From: Thalassotalea crassostreae
Lineage (GTDB): Bacteria; Pseudomonadota; Gammaproteobacteria; Enterobacterales; Alteromonadaceae
Length of the DNA: 64,000 nucleotides
NCBI RefSeq assembly: GCF_001831495.1
Contig: NZ_CP017689.1
Location: 124,001-188,000, forward strand
Direction: 5' to 3'
Part shown: in pieces, positions 22,362 through 31,213 of the stretch
How positions within the stretch are numbered: the stretch's first letter is position 1
Layout of the letters: every line of letters begins with the position of its first letter
The notes under the pieces: model-generated
Told to the model about the DNA's origin: nothing
The model's database searches: none
The model's input: the letters and a program-made list of their open reading frames with translations, nothing else
Translations under genes and position numbers: made by a program

Positions 22362-23285
22362 TTAGTCGCATTCTTTTGCAATCAACGATAAATACAATTG
22401 TTGTAAACGCGCAACCATTTCACCTTTACCTTGTCTTTGCGGATAATCACCAATATTGCGGCCATCGATTGACTTGACTGGAGTCACACCGGCAAAGGTG
22501 CCTGTAACGAATGCTTCATCTGCACCATATACCTCTGATAAGGTAAAGTTTTTCTGCCTAACTTTGATGTCATTTTGCTTACACAGCTCAATGACATTAC
22601 CTCGAGTTATCCCTGTTAAGCAGTAATCACCGGTAGATGTCCATACTTCACCGTCTCTAACAATAAAGAAGTGAGTAGAGTTACATGTAGAAACGAAACC
22701 GTGTGGATCAAGCATTAATGCTTCATCAGCACCCGCTTTTGTCGCTTGTATGCAACCGAAAATACAATTTAACTTAGAATGGGTATTCAGTTTTTGGTCT
22801 TGTACGTCCGGCGCACCGCGGCGCACGTAAACTGTATAGAGATCTAAACCTCTATCTGCTGTGTCAGGTGATGGAACTTTATATTCTGGAATTATCACAA
22901 TAGTTGGCGGAGTGATAGTTACGCGAGGATCTTGGTACGGTGTTGACTTTACGCCACGGGTTACCATGAGGCGAATATGGACGTGATCTTCCATATTATT
23001 TGCTTTACAGGTTGCCAAAATCCGGTCGATGAGCTGTTGCGGGCTGATATCGAGATCCATATCCAACGCTTTTGCACCTTCCCATAGTCGGCGCATATGT
23101 TGATTAATAAAGGGTAACTTACCATGGTGTAAGCGTAGGCCCTCCCATACACCATCACCTAGAATAAAACCGGAGTCGAAGACCGATATCTTCGCTTCAT
23201 CACGGTGGAATAGCTCACCATTAATATTAATTTTGATATCACGATTTCGTTCATCATTATTGGTGTGGTGACTGCCTTGGCTCAT
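22362..23285 (-). CDS. Class IV PLP-dependent aminotransferase (branched-chain/D-amino-acid type)
   Basis: The 307-residue protein has the fold-type IV signature: DSGFILGDGVWEGLRLHHGK near the start, a substrate-binding RRLWEGAKAL, the candidate PLP lysine in LNTHSKLNCIFG, then DEALMLDPHGFVST and CLTGITRGNVIELC (cofactor phosphate loop). This fits branched-chain or D-amino-acid transaminases; the exact substrate is open, so no symbol is given. It leads an operon with the sulfotransferase-like gene. A structured leader with an intrinsic terminator (23378-23476) sits about 100 nt upstream of its start. Confidence 0.85.
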   Translation of the reverse strand: MSQGSHHTNNDERNRDIKININGELFHRDEAKISVFDSGFILGDGVWEGLRLHHGKLPFINQHMRRLWEGAKALDMDLDISPQQLIDRILATCKANNMEDHVHIRLMVTRGVKSTPYQDPRVTITPPTIVIIPEYKVPSPDTADRGLDLYTVYVRRGAPDVQDQKLNTHSKLNCIFGCIQATKAGADEALMLDPHGFVSTCNSTHFFIVRDGEVWTSTGDYCLTGITRGNVIELCKQNDIKVRQKNFTLSEVYGADEAFVTGTFAGVTPVKSIDGRNIGDYPQRQGKGEMVARLQQLYLSLIAKECD

Positions 23286-23377
23286 AAATTTTCCAGGTTA
23301 AATTTTTGTTAAATTTAATTTAGCCGTTATTTCTATTGTCAGCAATAAATTTGTAGCGGAGATTTTTTCAGAGCGTT

Positions 23378-23412
23378 AGAAAAAGAAAAGGCCACTTAAT
23401 AGCTAAGTGGCC
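23378..23412 (-). terminator. Intrinsic terminator of the leader/sRNA
   Basis: The stem GGCCACTTA / TAAGTGGCC with a 5-nt loop is followed on the minus strand by TTTTCTTTTT. It stands 93 nt before the aminotransferase start codon and about 235 nt beyond the separate terminator of the aspartate aminotransferase gene, so it does not end that gene. Confidence 0.75.
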
Positions 23413-23476
23413 TAAAGACAGATTTGCTGTATTTGAATACAGCCAATTAAAAGGTTTTGGTTGGGACTTTTAATTG
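23378..23476 (-). promoter_or_regulatory. Three-hairpin leader or small RNA ending in an intrinsic terminator
   Basis: Read on the minus strand, three perfect hairpins follow one another: a 10-bp stem CAATTAAAAG / CTTTTAATTG with a 13-nt loop (23444-23476); a 7-bp stem GCTGTAT / ATACAGC with loop TCAA (23426-23443); and a GC-rich 9-bp stem GGCCACTTA / TAAGTGGCC (23390-23412) followed by TTTTCTTTTT. A 22-codon ORF at 23515-23447 overlaps the first hairpin. It begins MLIYLSRHKVN and has seven Leu/Ile/Val codons, but has no clear ribosome-binding site. Either a transcription attenuator for the aminotransferase gene or an independent sRNA fits. Confidence 0.6.
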
Positions 23477-23648
23477 AAGGGAGTTAACCTTGTGACGGGA
23501 AAGATATATCAACATAATTTCACAAACAATTTATAAGCGCTTAAATATTCCTCAAATTATTATTTAGTAATGATATAATTTTAATAAATACAATGGCTTA
23601 ACGGTTTTTATGAGTTGATAATATTTGTAATTTTTTATTGTAGATATA

Positions 23649-23675
23649 AAAAAACTCAGTAAAACTGAGTTTTTT
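23649..23675 (-). terminator. Intrinsic terminator of the aspartate-type aminotransferase gene
   Basis: A perfect 12-bp stem, AAAAAACTCAGT / ACTGAGTTTTTT, with loop AAA lies 22 nt past the stop at 23698. The minus strand ends in a T-run. Confidence 0.85.
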
Positions 23676-23697
23676 ATGAATTATTTTGCACTCTTTG

Positions 23698-24885
23698 TTA
23701 CAGGACTTTAGCAATACTCTTTGCTAAGTACTCAACATTGCTGTCAGCTATACCAGCAATACTCATGCGTGATGAACCAACCATGTATATACTGTAATCA
23801 TCCATCAGCAGTTGAACCTGTTCAGGGGTAATACCGAGGAAAGAGAACATGCCTTTTTGGGTATTTATAAAACTAAAGTCACGGTTAACACCTTGGGCTT
23901 TTAGGTTGTCGACTAATAATTGACGATTGCCATTAATGCGATTTCGCATTACCGCTAATTCGTCAAACCATTGCTGGCGTAATTCGTCACTTGATAAAAT
24001 TGTTTCAACAATTGCAGCACCATGTGCTGGTGGCATTGAGTAAATACAACGAACCACTTTAAGTAACACTGAATTAGCAATTTCAGTTGTTACCGTATCT
24101 TTGCCAATAATGGTACAAGCTCCAATACGTTCACGATATAAACCGAAGTTTTTAGAACAAGACGAGGCTAGAACCATCTCTTCTACATTGTCGGCCATTA
24201 AACGTACGCCGTACGCATCTTCATCTAAACCGTCACCAAAGCCTTGGTAAGCCATATCGATAAACGGCGTAAACCCATTCTCTTTTGTTAGAGCAACAAC
24301 TTTTTGCCATTGCTCTTGGTTTAAATCCATGCCGCTTGGGTTATGACAACATGCGTGTAGCAATACAATGTCATCTCTACCAACACTCGCAAGTGTAGAC
24401 ATCATTTCTTCGAATTTAAGAGATTTGTTTTCATAATCGTAGTACGGGTATGTTTTAACGATTAATCCGGCAGCTTGAAATAGGCCAGTGTGATTTGCCC
24501 ATGTAGGGTCGCTTACCCAAATAGTAGCACCAGGCTTACAAGACGCTAAAAATTCTGCACCAACGCGCAATGCACCAGTACCACCTGGAGTTGAAACGGT
24601 ACGAGCCCGGTTTTGCTCAAGCACTTTGTGCTCTGAAAAAATAAGCTTGCTCATTTCATCATTGAATAAAGGTGAACCTGTAGGGCCAATATAGACTTTG
24701 GTATCTTCACTATCTAAACGAAATTTCTCAGCAGCTTTTACACAATCAAGAATTGGCGTAACGCCAGATTCATCTTTATAAACACCGACACCTAAATCAA
24801 TTTTGTTAGGGTTCGAGTCTGTTCTATATTTTGCCAACAATCCTAAAATAGGGTCGGCAGGTAGCGCTGATAAATTACCAAACAT
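23698..24885 (-). CDS. Aspartate/aromatic amino acid aminotransferase
   Basis: This class I PLP aminotransferase interconverts aspartate or aromatic amino acids with their 2-oxoacids. The 395-residue protein follows the AspC/TyrB pattern: IDLGVGVYKDESG, YIGPTGSP, TPGGTGALR, SDPTWANH, HNPSGMDL, FIDMAYQGFGDG, and the PLP lysine in SSCSKNFGLYRERIGA. AspC and TyrB cannot be separated by eye. It is a single gene ending at its own terminator. Confidence 0.94.
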   Translation of the reverse strand: MFGNLSALPADPILGLLAKYRTDSNPNKIDLGVGVYKDESGVTPILDCVKAAEKFRLDSEDTKVYIGPTGSPLFNDEMSKLIFSEHKVLEQNRARTVSTPGGTGALRVGAEFLASCKPGATIWVSDPTWANHTGLFQAAGLIVKTYPYYDYENKSLKFEEMMSTLASVGRDDIVLLHACCHNPSGMDLNQEQWQKVVALTKENGFTPFIDMAYQGFGDGLDEDAYGVRLMADNVEEMVLASSCSKNFGLYRERIGACTIIGKDTVTTEIANSVLLKVVRCIYSMPPAHGAAIVETILSSDELRQQWFDELAVMRNRINGNRQLLVDNLKAQGVNRDFSFINTQKGMFSFLGITPEQVQLLMDDYSIYMVGSSRMSIAGIADSNVEYLAKSIAKVL

Positions 24886-25067
24886 GGTGATTTGACCTTC
24901 TAGTTTTTCACAGGTTGAATGTACGGAATCAAGATATTTGATTGTGATTCCAAATTTAAAGCTAGGATAGCTTAGATAGATAGGAAAATTAAGGCTAATT
25001 TGCGCAATTTTTGATCTTTTTTCGAAAAAAACTAAAACAGTATAAATTAACCTGAGAATTTTCTAGC

Positions 25068-25775
25068 TTATACGTTTAAAAATGCAGCCAAAAAGCCGAT
25101 TGCACCACCAAAAACACCTCCCCAAACAACTAACCATCCAAGATGCTTACGGATCATCTGTTGAATTATTTCTTTAACTAGTGCTGGAGTTAGTTCTTCG
25201 AGACGCTTATTGATGATATCGGTGACTTTATCACGCAGACTTTCAACCACGTTTGGCTGTTCTAATTCATTACGCACTAATTCATTAAATTTATCTGACT
25301 CAGTGATATCAACCAATGATGTTTTCATTTTCTCAATAAAAGAACTTTTTAGCGGCATTAATGCCTCACTGCCACCAAACATCGACAGCATAGCAGCGAA
25401 CGAAGACTCTTCTATGGTTTTTACCAGGGAATTGAACGCAGGCTCTAAATCAACCTTTTCGATAATTGGCGTTAAATTAAAATGAGCGGCACCACCACTT
25501 TGTTCAGATAAGAACTTATCAATATTTTCATCGGTAAAAAATTGCTCCATCATTAATTCTCGAATACCACCTTTAAAATCTTCAAAACGAGCAGGGATAA
25601 CACCAGAGCCATAAAGAAACGGTACTTTTTCAAATAACATATGAATAGCTAAGGCATTTGTTATTGCACCTGATAAAGCAAAAACACCAATGGAAAAAAT
25701 AATGTCGTGACTAAAATAGTAACCGCAGCTGGCTATGATAAAAGCAATGACGTTAGTGATAAAACTTTTGTTCAC
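25068..25775 (-). CDS. DUF445 family membrane protein
   Basis: The protein has two N-terminal hydrophobic segments (FITNVIAFIIASCGYYF and IIFSIGVFALSGAITNALAIHMLF), a long amphipathic middle, and a C-terminal membrane hairpin (HLGWLVVWGGVFGGAIGFLAA). The GAITNALAIHMLFEK motif near the second segment is the DUF445 hallmark. The GTG at 25775 was chosen: GGAG lies eight bases upstream and the product (235 residues) starts like its relatives; an extension to 25892 adds 39 unlikely residues. The molecular function of the family is unknown. It is divergent from the PPIase gene. Confidence 0.85.
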   Translation of the reverse strand: MNKSFITNVIAFIIASCGYYFSHDIIFSIGVFALSGAITNALAIHMLFEKVPFLYGSGVIPARFEDFKGGIRELMMEQFFTDENIDKFLSEQSGGAAHFNLTPIIEKVDLEPAFNSLVKTIEESSFAAMLSMFGGSEALMPLKSSFIEKMKTSLVDITESDKFNELVRNELEQPNVVESLRDKVTDIINKRLEELTPALVKEIIQQMIRKHLGWLVVWGGVFGGAIGFLAAFLNV

Positions 25776-25910
25776 TGTACGTGTCTCCGTTAAGTTGAAC
25801 GTTATAGCAGGGTTCTGCAAATAATGAACTCTCAACATAGGTTTATAGAAATTAATTTGTGCTATGTTAGAGCGCAGCAGATTTAAATTCAAGTCACAGA
25901 GATGCCAGTA

Positions 25911-26744
25911 ATGAAAAAATTTATACTACTTATCGCTTTCAGTTTATGCAGTTATAGCGCCGTTGCTAACGAGGATAGTTGGCGATTGGTGGCACCTGAA
26001 AATATGCTATTACTCGAACTTGAATATGGCAACGTTGTGATTGAGCTCAAGCCTGAATTCGCACCCAAAAATATTGCAGAGTTCAAGCGTTTGATAAAAA
26101 CCGAAATGTTTAATGACGCCAAGTTCTACCGAGTTGTCGATGGCTTTGTCGCGCAAGCTGGCCCTAAACCGTCTTATCAACCCAGAGCGATGATACCGCT
26201 TGAAGCGACCAAAAAACTGACAGCTAAAGACAATTACGTCGCTGTAGAAACTAAAGATATGTTTGCTGATGAAACAGGATTTATTGACGGCTTTGCCGTG
26301 GGAGTTGAAGACAAAAGTAATCAAAGTTGGCTGTTACATTGTCCTGGTACCGTTGCAATGGCACGAAGTACAGAGCCCAATACCGCCGCAGGTGATTTTT
26401 ATGCAGTTATTGGTCAAGCACCACGTTATTTAGATCGGAATATGAGCGTGATTGGCAGAGTTGTTTATGGTTTAGAGTATTTGCAAAAGCTAGATCGATT
26501 TGTGATAACTGATGAAAAACAATGGCCAGAAATGGCCGGCACATCTGAGATAAAAGCGATTAACTTAATGGCAGACTTACCTAAGGATAAACAAATTCAG
26601 ATTGAAGTGTGGCGCACAGAATCAAAAGAATTTCAAAGCATGCTCGATTCACGACGTAAACGCAGCCATGATTTCTTCATATTCAAACCAAAACCGGTAC
26701 TCGATGTCTGCCAAGTACCTAATCAAGGCAGACTAGCTGAATAA
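25911..26744 (+). CDS. Secreted cyclophilin-type peptidyl-prolyl isomerase
   Basis: A periplasmic protein of about 277 residues with signal peptide KKFILLIAFSLCSYSAVA. The cyclophilin fold is recognisable from NVVIELKPEFAPKNIAEFKRL, KFYRVVDGFVAQAG, GTVAMARSTEPNTAAGDFYAVIGQAP and NMSVIGRVVYGLEYL. It has large insertions relative to PpiA (for example about residues 95-140), so activity should not be assumed. The ATG at 25911 has AGAG nine bases upstream; ATG 25902 is three codons earlier with AGAG too close. The stop at 26744 touches the stop of the next, convergent gene. Confidence 0.85.
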   Translation: MKKFILLIAFSLCSYSAVANEDSWRLVAPENMLLLELEYGNVVIELKPEFAPKNIAEFKRLIKTEMFNDAKFYRVVDGFVAQAGPKPSYQPRAMIPLEATKKLTAKDNYVAVETKDMFADETGFIDGFAVGVEDKSNQSWLLHCPGTVAMARSTEPNTAAGDFYAVIGQAPRYLDRNMSVIGRVVYGLEYLQKLDRFVITDEKQWPEMAGTSEIKAINLMADLPKDKQIQIEVWRTESKEFQSMLDSRRKRSHDFFIFKPKPVLDVCQVPNQGRLAE

Positions 26745-27209
26745 CTACTTCATGTATGACAGCGTCTGATTATTAACACATTGAGTAAAGCTACGCTTGC
26801 GCTCTTCAATTGGTAGATTGGCTAACGCTTCGTCAACAGCGACTAATTTAGATTTTTGCTGCTCTTCGGTTAACCCTGACATCTGATCAATAAAGCAAGC
26901 CTTTATCCCGTAGTTTAACGCGGCATTAGAAGCGATAGTATCTTCACCCAAACACGCTTGAAGTTTATCTGCAAGCTCTGTTTTATCCATTTCATTGATT
27001 AAAAACTCAATGCTGTAAGAGCCTTGTTTTTTATCAATCATACAGCCATAGAACATATCGGCAACTGCAACCTTTGGCATTAATTCTTGATGAATCTTAG
27101 AAAATTCATTAAGCATTTTGTCGTCGCTAACATTGGTCTGAGCGAAACTAGTTGATAACAGCATGAAAGTGACAAATAAAGTGCAGGCAATAAAGGATAA
27201 TAGGCGCAT
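26745..27209 (-). CDS. Secreted four-cysteine protein of unknown function
   Basis: This 154-residue protein has a signal peptide (MRLLSFIACTLFVTFMLLSTSFA). The mature part is helical and acidic with four cysteines (FYGCMID, LQACLGED, IKACFID, FTQCVNN) that could form two disulfides in the periplasm. No family is recognised. It is convergent with the PPIase gene, the two stop codons being adjacent bases. Confidence 0.7.
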   Translation of the reverse strand: MRLLSFIACTLFVTFMLLSTSFAQTNVSDDKMLNEFSKIHQELMPKVAVADMFYGCMIDKKQGSYSIEFLINEMDKTELADKLQACLGEDTIASNAALNYGIKACFIDQMSGLTEEQQKSKLVAVDEALANLPIEERKRSFTQCVNNQTLSYMK

Positions 27210-27453
27210 AATAGAGTTTTAAAAATTTAAGGTATCCCATATTAACGCAATTGCATTCACTAAAACACTATCGATTTGTAAATGAAAATGGCCATGCTGA
27301 CATGCGTGACTGTAATCAATATCGTTGTAGTTGAGGCAATATTGCCAAATTTATTGCTAATCTAGAAAAATCCGCAATAATTAGTTAATCAGAATAAAAA
27401 ACAAAAACAGCAAGATTATTAAATACTTAAAAAAATAACGAGAATAATTACTT

Positions 27454-28836
27454 ATGTCGAGCGAAGATTTAATTCGCACCTTATCAAAAAGAGAAGTACT
27501 AGTCTTAGCCATCGGTGCAATGATTGGCTGGAGCTGGGTTATTATGACCGGTATTTGGTTAACGTCTGCAGGTACAGTTGGGGCTATACTCGCTTTTATT
27601 GTCGGCGGCTTCGCTATTTTATTAATCAGTTTAACCTACGCTGAACTTGTTTCTGCTATGCCGAAGGTTGGTGGAGAACACGTATATACCGAAAGAGCGT
27701 TTGGACGAACTGGATCATTTATTTGTACTTGGGCGATAATTATGGCCTATATTACCGTACCTGCATTTGAATCTGCCGCACTTCCTACTGCAATAGAATA
27801 TTTATTTCCGCAGTTAAAAGCGGGGTATTTATGGTCGGTCTTTGAGGCAGATGTTTATATCAGTTACGCCATTATTGGGGTTATCGCTTCCATCGCAATT
27901 ACCATCATAAATTACGTTGGCATTAAATTTATGGCGGTTGTGCAAACCACAATAACCGCCGGATTCTTAATTATTGGTTGGATGTTTATGATGGGCATCT
28001 TTACCGACTTTAACCTAACCTATGTGACCCCTTTATTTGTCGATGGCCATAAAGGTTTTTTCGCCGTGTTAGCAATGATACCAGCATTAATGATTGGGTT
28101 TGACGTGATCCCGCAATCAGCAGAGGAAATTAATCTAAAGCCTAAGTCTATTGGCAAGTTATTGGTATTCTCAGTGGCTATTGCTGTTGTTTGGTATTGT
28201 TTAATTACCTTGGGTACTGCATTGGCAATGACTAGTGATGAACTATCTAGCTCTTTTATGGCTACTGCAGATGCTCACGCAAATGTTTGGCAGGGTCAGT
28301 GGGCCGGAAACCTGACTGTATTAGGTGGCATTGCAGGAATTATTACCAGTTGGAATGCTTTTGTTCTTGGTGGCAGTAGAGCAATTTATGCGCTTGCAAA
28401 GTCGGGTCATCTACCATCGGCATTCGCAAAATTGCACCCAAAATATAAAACCCCCTATGTAGCGATTATCTTTATAGGTTGTTTGTGTGTGATATCACCG
28501 TTTTTCGGACGAACTATTTTGGTATGGTTAATAAATTCTGGCAGCTTTGCGGTGGTTATTGGTTATGGCATGGTTGCCTATGCATTCTTAAAGCTGAGAC
28601 AGAAAGAACCTGATATGCCAAGACCATTTAGAGTAAAAAATGGTAAGTTTGTTGGCTATATGGCACTGATCGTTAGCTTGAGCTTAGGTTGGATTTATTT
28701 GCCTTGGGGGCCAAGTGCACTACTTTGGCCTTACGAATGGGCAATGGTTATAGCGTGGTTTTCTCTTGGCTTATTGTTCTTTGTTTGGGCAAAAGTCAGC
28801 CGTGCAAAAGCTAAATCGGATTCACTCGCCAAATAA
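27454..28836 (+). CDS. APC-family amino acid permease
   Basis: This 460-residue inner-membrane transporter has about twelve hydrophobic segments. The N-terminal segment VLVLAIGAMIGWSWVIMTG is the APC substrate/ion-binding first helix, followed by LTYAELVSAMPKVGGEHVY, the conserved region after helix 2. Later markers are FDVIPQSAEEINLKPKSIG and GGSRAIYALAKSGHLPSAF. The substrate, probably an amino acid, cannot be specified. It is a single gene with a 244-nt upstream region, divergent from the four-cysteine protein. Confidence 0.9.
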   Translation: MSSEDLIRTLSKREVLVLAIGAMIGWSWVIMTGIWLTSAGTVGAILAFIVGGFAILLISLTYAELVSAMPKVGGEHVYTERAFGRTGSFICTWAIIMAYITVPAFESAALPTAIEYLFPQLKAGYLWSVFEADVYISYAIIGVIASIAITIINYVGIKFMAVVQTTITAGFLIIGWMFMMGIFTDFNLTYVTPLFVDGHKGFFAVLAMIPALMIGFDVIPQSAEEINLKPKSIGKLLVFSVAIAVVWYCLITLGTALAMTSDELSSSFMATADAHANVWQGQWAGNLTVLGGIAGIITSWNAFVLGGSRAIYALAKSGHLPSAFAKLHPKYKTPYVAIIFIGCLCVISPFFGRTILVWLINSGSFAVVIGYGMVAYAFLKLRQKEPDMPRPFRVKNGKFVGYMALIVSLSLGWIYLPWGPSALLWPYEWAMVIAWFSLGLLFFVWAKVSRAKAKSDSLAK

Positions 28837-28899
28837 ATACACAGTTATTATTTCCAAGTCGTTAGCTAAAAGGTAACGGCTCTAATTAAATGTTCTAAA

Positions 28900-29214
28900 T
28901 TATAGATGGTAGTCTCGCTCTACCTTACAAATGCGGGTGGTGTATGCTTTATACCAATAATCTTTCCCTTGTTGCTGTGCGACCTTATGCTCGCTATTGT
29001 TCTTCCACTGCTTAATCGATTCCAAATCACGCCAAAAAGAAATAGTGATTCCGATATCTTCGCGGGCAGACTCGAATCCCAAAAAACCTGGTTGCTGCTT
29101 TGCCAGGTTTTCCATGGTTACAGCCATTTTTTGATAATTTTGATTGTCACTTTCGTTAAGAATACTACTAAAAATTACCGCGTAGTAGGGCGGTTTTGGA
29201 GTATTAGCGATCAT
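28900..29214 (-). CDS. Antibiotic biosynthesis monooxygenase (ABM) domain protein
   Basis: A 104-residue single-domain protein of the dimeric ferredoxin-like ABM fold: YYAVIFSSI strand, MENLAKQQPGFLGFESAR, ITISFWRDLESIKQWKNN and HKVAQQQGKDYWYKAY. The SxWrdxesixxWk pattern is typical of YqjZ-like stress or monooxygenase proteins. Its first codons overlap the end of the DUF938 methyltransferase gene by 11 bases, so they are co-translated. The substrate is unknown. Confidence 0.85.
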   Translation of the reverse strand: MIANTPKPPYYAVIFSSILNESDNQNYQKMAVTMENLAKQQPGFLGFESAREDIGITISFWRDLESIKQWKNNSEHKVAQQQGKDYWYKAYTTRICKVERDYHL

Positions 29215-29851
29215 GTTGAGTCTTCCAAATTATTAATTGATTATTCGCAGGCATTGAAATATCTTTTTCTAAAACTAAGCCTGCGTTTAATGCCAACTGA
29301 TTTACCGCTTCAAAATCTCTTATGCCACTGTTTTTATCTCTTTCTTGCAACCACTGCTGAAACCCTTCATTACTACTACTTGTATATTTTCCTTGGTATT
29401 TAAATGGACCGTAGACACAAAGTAATGCGTTATTTGTCATTCGGTGAGGTACGTTGGCAAATAGTTGTTTTACATGTTCAAAGGACATAATGTGCAAAGT
29501 GTTTGCGGTAAAGACAATGTCGTATGGCTTGCAAGGCCATGAACTGCTATCACTAACGTCTATTACGATTGGAGATCTTATATTTTTTTGCGGGAAGGAT
29601 AATAAGTTTCTCAAAAGGGCTTTCTGGTGAATTAATTGATCACTCGGTTGCCACTCTAATTGCGGATGTTTAGCTGCAAAATGCAGAGCATGTTGCAATG
29701 AATAACTACCGATTTCTAACACCGAATTTGCTTCGGTAAAATAGGGACTCAAGTGCTCTAATATGACTTCTTTATTGCGCTCACAAGAAGGTGAAAAGTT
29801 ATCAGTATTAAACTCATTATGCATAAAGGTGTTGTTGTCGTTTTTGGTCAT
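29204..29851 (-). CDS. DUF938 SAM-dependent methyltransferase-like protein
   Basis: The region FSPSCERNKEVILEHLSPYF followed by VLEIGSYSLQHALHFA marks the DUF938 family; most members read GSGTGQHA where this has GSYSLQHA, so the SAM loop is altered. Later motifs are IVFTANTLHIMSFEHV and LCVYGPFKYQGKYTSSSN. The ATG at 29851 gives 215 residues; an extension to 29947 adds 32 residues without support, and ATG 29824 is also possible. No strong Shine-Dalgarno precedes either. The function is unknown; it is coupled to the ABM gene. Confidence 0.8.
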   Translation of the reverse strand: MTKNDNNTFMHNEFNTDNFSPSCERNKEVILEHLSPYFTEANSVLEIGSYSLQHALHFAAKHPQLEWQPSDQLIHQKALLRNLLSFPQKNIRSPIVIDVSDSSSWPCKPYDIVFTANTLHIMSFEHVKQLFANVPHRMTNNALLCVYGPFKYQGKYTSSSNEGFQQWLQERDKNSGIRDFEAVNQLALNAGLVLEKDISMPANNQLIIWKTQHDR

Positions 29852-29994
29852 CTGTTTTAGTTTGAATTGACTTGCTCTTATTAGTCTATATAAATACTTA
29901 CTCCATATGAGTAGGCATAAACATAAATGGCCGCTACATGCGACCATTTTAATGTTTAATACTATGGTTTGAAAATACTAAGACTTAAATAGTA

Positions 29995-30864
29995 TTAGGC
30001 TTTATTTTCAACCGGTATCATATGTACATCTCGTTGTGGGAATGGGATGCTGATACCTTCACGATCAAAGGCTAATTTCATTTCTTCATGTATGCCAAAA
30101 TAAACCTGCCAGTAATCATCGCTCTTAACCCACGGGCGTACAAAGAAATTGATCGAACTGTCGCCGTGTTCGGCTAACCATATATCTGCCGCAGGCTTTT
30201 TCAATATTCTTTCATCTGCATCTAAAACGCTTTGAATAACTTCTTTCACTTTCGGAACAGAATCTGAGTAACTAACGCCAAATTTCATATCTACACGGCG
30301 TACTCTTTGACTAAAATCATTAATCAAACAACCATTTGATAATAAACCATTGGGTATAAATACCTTTCGATTGTCATAAGTAATCATAATGGTGTTGAAA
30401 ATTTGAATCTCATGAATAGTGCCTTCAAACCCTTGTGCTTCGATTACATCACCAGCTTTAAATGGTCTGAAGAATAAGATTATGATACCGCCTGCAAAGT
30501 TAGCTAAACTACCTTGTAGGGCTAAACCAATAGCTAAACCTGCAGCACCTAGAAGAGCGATCAGGGAAGCAGTTTCAATGCCTATCATCGATGCAAAGAT
30601 GATAATTGATATTGTTCGCAGAGCAATATTGATAATGCTAAGTAAAAATTTGTGTAAAGTGACTTCCACTTTACGAGCAGTCATCGCCATGTCCATAAGT
30701 TTAACAATGCGTTTTACTATCCAAGTAGTAACCCACAAAACCAACAATGCAACAAACATTTTGGTACCAAAAGTGATCACCAAATCAATAAAGGTATCTA
30801 AATGTTGTTGTATTGATTCGATATCTACGTTTTCGAGAAGATCAGAAGATTCTATTGCATCCAT
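29995..30864 (-). CDS. Small-conductance mechanosensitive channel (MscS family)
   Basis: A 289-residue protein with three N-terminal membrane helices; the third, pore-lining helix is GLAIGLALQGSLANFAGGIII, with the Gly/Ala packing typical of MscS. The cytoplasmic beta domain follows with AGDVIEAQGFEGTIHEIQIF, FIPNGLLSNG and SIPFPQRDVHMI. The size is close to E. coli MscS (286). It would release solutes on hypo-osmotic shock. A second, longer MscS-family gene is at 54552-55703. Confidence 0.95.
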   Translation of the reverse strand: MDAIESSDLLENVDIESIQQHLDTFIDLVITFGTKMFVALLVLWVTTWIVKRIVKLMDMAMTARKVEVTLHKFLLSIINIALRTISIIIFASMIGIETASLIALLGAAGLAIGLALQGSLANFAGGIIILFFRPFKAGDVIEAQGFEGTIHEIQIFNTIMITYDNRKVFIPNGLLSNGCLINDFSQRVRRVDMKFGVSYSDSVPKVKEVIQSVLDADERILKKPAADIWLAEHGDSSINFFVRPWVKSDDYWQVYFGIHEEMKLAFDREGISIPFPQRDVHMIPVENKA

Positions 30865-31043
30865 ATCTTTGCCTTTTATATGTAAATCAAGGAATTATTC
30901 ATTCAATTAAGTATTAATTTAATATAGTAGAAAAATTATAAAATTGATGTTTTTAATTGAAATATTTTGTATTTTTTTGCGTATTGTTGCTTCGCTAAGT
31001 TGTTGATTTGCCATCGACGATGACAAGTTTTTCTATTCAGCAC

Positions 31044-31112
31044 GCTTCTTAGATATTTATAATATGGCATCCAGTACTTTAAGAAGCAAAATTTACTTTA
31101 TTTTGCTTCTTC
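31044..31112. repeat. Overlapping inverted repeats upstream of mscS
   Basis: In the 349-nt stretch between mscS and the next terminator, the segment TAAGAAGCAAAAT (31080-31092) can pair with GCTTCTTA at 31044-31051 or with ATTTTGCTTCTT at 31100-31111 (12 bp, 7-nt loop). The two pairings exclude each other, a switch-like layout, but neither is followed by a convincing T-run. The rest of 30865-31213 is AT-rich without a gene. Confidence 0.4.
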
Positions 31113-31213
31113 GAAATCTCCCCCAAAATAATATTTGTTTTAGTCTTAACAGTAACACTAACTCTGCGGGTTAACGCTGGGACCTTCGAAAAATTAGAAG
31201 TAATTGAAAACAA

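Noticed and set aside
28906..29403. 165-codon plus-strand open frame opposite the ABM and DUF938 genes
   Set aside because: The minus-strand products have recognisable families; the plus-strand translation is low-complexity hydrophobic with no motif.
29974..29996. AATACTA / TAGTATT hairpin at the end of the 29995-30864 mscS gene as terminator
   Set aside because: The stem is all but one or two A-T pairs and the T-run is short; too weak to list.
30419..30910. 163-codon open frame antisense to the mscS gene
   Set aside because: It lies wholly opposite a clear MscS coding sequence, has no protein-like domain, and has no ribosome-binding site; it is a codon-bias shadow.
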